From Proteus vulgaris (GTDB lineage: Bacteria; Pseudomonadota; Gammaproteobacteria; Enterobacterales; Enterobacteriaceae), in assembly GCF_016239305.1 (NCBI RefSeq), contig NZ_JAEHOQ010000009.1, positions 62,001 through 126,000 on the forward strand: DNA of 64,000 nucleotides. Reading direction: 5' to 3'. Under the pieces are notes generated by a model, which was given only the letters and a program-made list of their open reading frames with translations, was not told the origin of the DNA and searched no databases. Numbering within the stretch: position 1 is the first letter of the stretch; each line of letters starts with the position of its first letter. Positions 63,830 to 64,000 of the stretch are shown piece after piece. Position numbers and translations under genes: made by a program.

Positions 63830-64000
63830 ATGAGTCATTCAACAAAAGAAAATTACTGGCAACCCGTAAAAGTAAAAACCATCGCTGACGATGTTGTCGA
63901 TGCCATTGTCGAAGCCGCGACACGGGGCTTTATTCTTCCTGGTGATAGAATTGTTGAAAAAGAAATTGCTGAAAAAATGAATGTAAGCCGTATGCCTGTT
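63830..64000 (+). CDS. GntR-family regulator (FadR/FCD type), 3'-truncated by window end
   Basis: Only the first 57 codons are inside the window. They encode a winged helix of the GntR family: VKTIADDVVDAIVEAATRGFILPGDRIVEKEIAEKMNVSRMPV, with the hallmark GxILPGDRIxExxIAExxxVSRxPV (about residues 33-57). The wording LPGDRIVEKEIAEKMNVSR fits the FCD-type subgroup that controls sugar-acid and fatty-acid genes. It faces the dehydratase-MFS-cupin module and most probably represses it through the palindrome at 63588. Confidence 0.9.
   Translation, partial: MSHSTKENYWQPVKVKTIADDVVDAIVEAATRGFILPGDRIVEKEIAEKMNVSRMPV

Overview
The window reads as chromosome of an AT-rich gammaproteobacterium of the order Enterobacterales, most likely Proteus or a close relative in the Morganellaceae. 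The basis is a colinear enterobacterial backbone (feoABC, bioH, gntX, nfuA, glpE-glpG-glpR and glpD, metF), E. coli-like sequence in each of these proteins, and low-GC coding sequence throughout. The genus is an inference. I recognise no tRNA, rRNA, CRISPR array, prophage or insertion sequence.

Layout. 1-4.4 kb: end of an uncharacterised gene, then the ferrous-iron operon feoABC behind an FNR site and Fur-like sites. 4.5-7.1 kb: an OsmC-family gene under an apparent MetJ operator, then a divergent MarR regulator / MFS exporter pair with two matching inverted repeats. 7.4-15.1 kb: backbone genes bioH, gntX, nfuA, glpE, glpG, glpR, glpD, a DUF488 gene and metF (MetJ boxes). 15.2-25.4 kb: a DUF4291 gene and an eight-gene minus-strand catabolic operon (FGGY kinase, FucI-like isomerase, DHDPS/NAL-family lyase, cytoplasmic BNR/sialidase-like protein, TctC-B-A transporter, LacI regulator) whose substrate cannot be read from the sequence. 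25.9-32.2 kb: a small secreted protein, then a minus-strand methyltransferase-nikABCDE operon.

32.6-49.6 kb is the most unusual part: a plus-strand locus of eleven genes. It joins the SrfA/SrfB/SrfC family (single-pass SrfA; SrfB with an actin/Hsp70-type ATPase core; SrfC with a dynamin-like P-loop GTPase core) to two von Willebrand factor A proteins, a bitopic helical-repeat protein, and a set resembling the TagT-TagS-TagR-TagQ module that in Pseudomonas signals to the type VI secretion kinase PpkA. No kinase, phosphatase or secretion-apparatus gene is present here. A perfect CRP half-site pair lies upstream of srfA. The arrangement suggests an envelope-spanning, nucleotide-driven machine of unknown purpose.

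49.8-64 kb: an Ail/OmpX-like outer-membrane protein; the chitobiose operon chbBCARFG with a sequence in the chbB-chbC gap that matches the pairing core of the small RNA ChiX; a Fur-like-site-preceded siderophore ABC importer of the FatB/VctP type with no receptor or biosynthesis gene; and a sugar-acid module (KdgF-like cupin, ACS-family MFS transporter, mandelate-racemase-type dehydratase) divergent from a GntR/FadR-type regulator cut by the window end, with a matching palindrome between them.

Most start sites were chosen from Shine-Dalgarno spacing and homologue alignment from memory; several differ from the longest open frame and this is stated in each entry.
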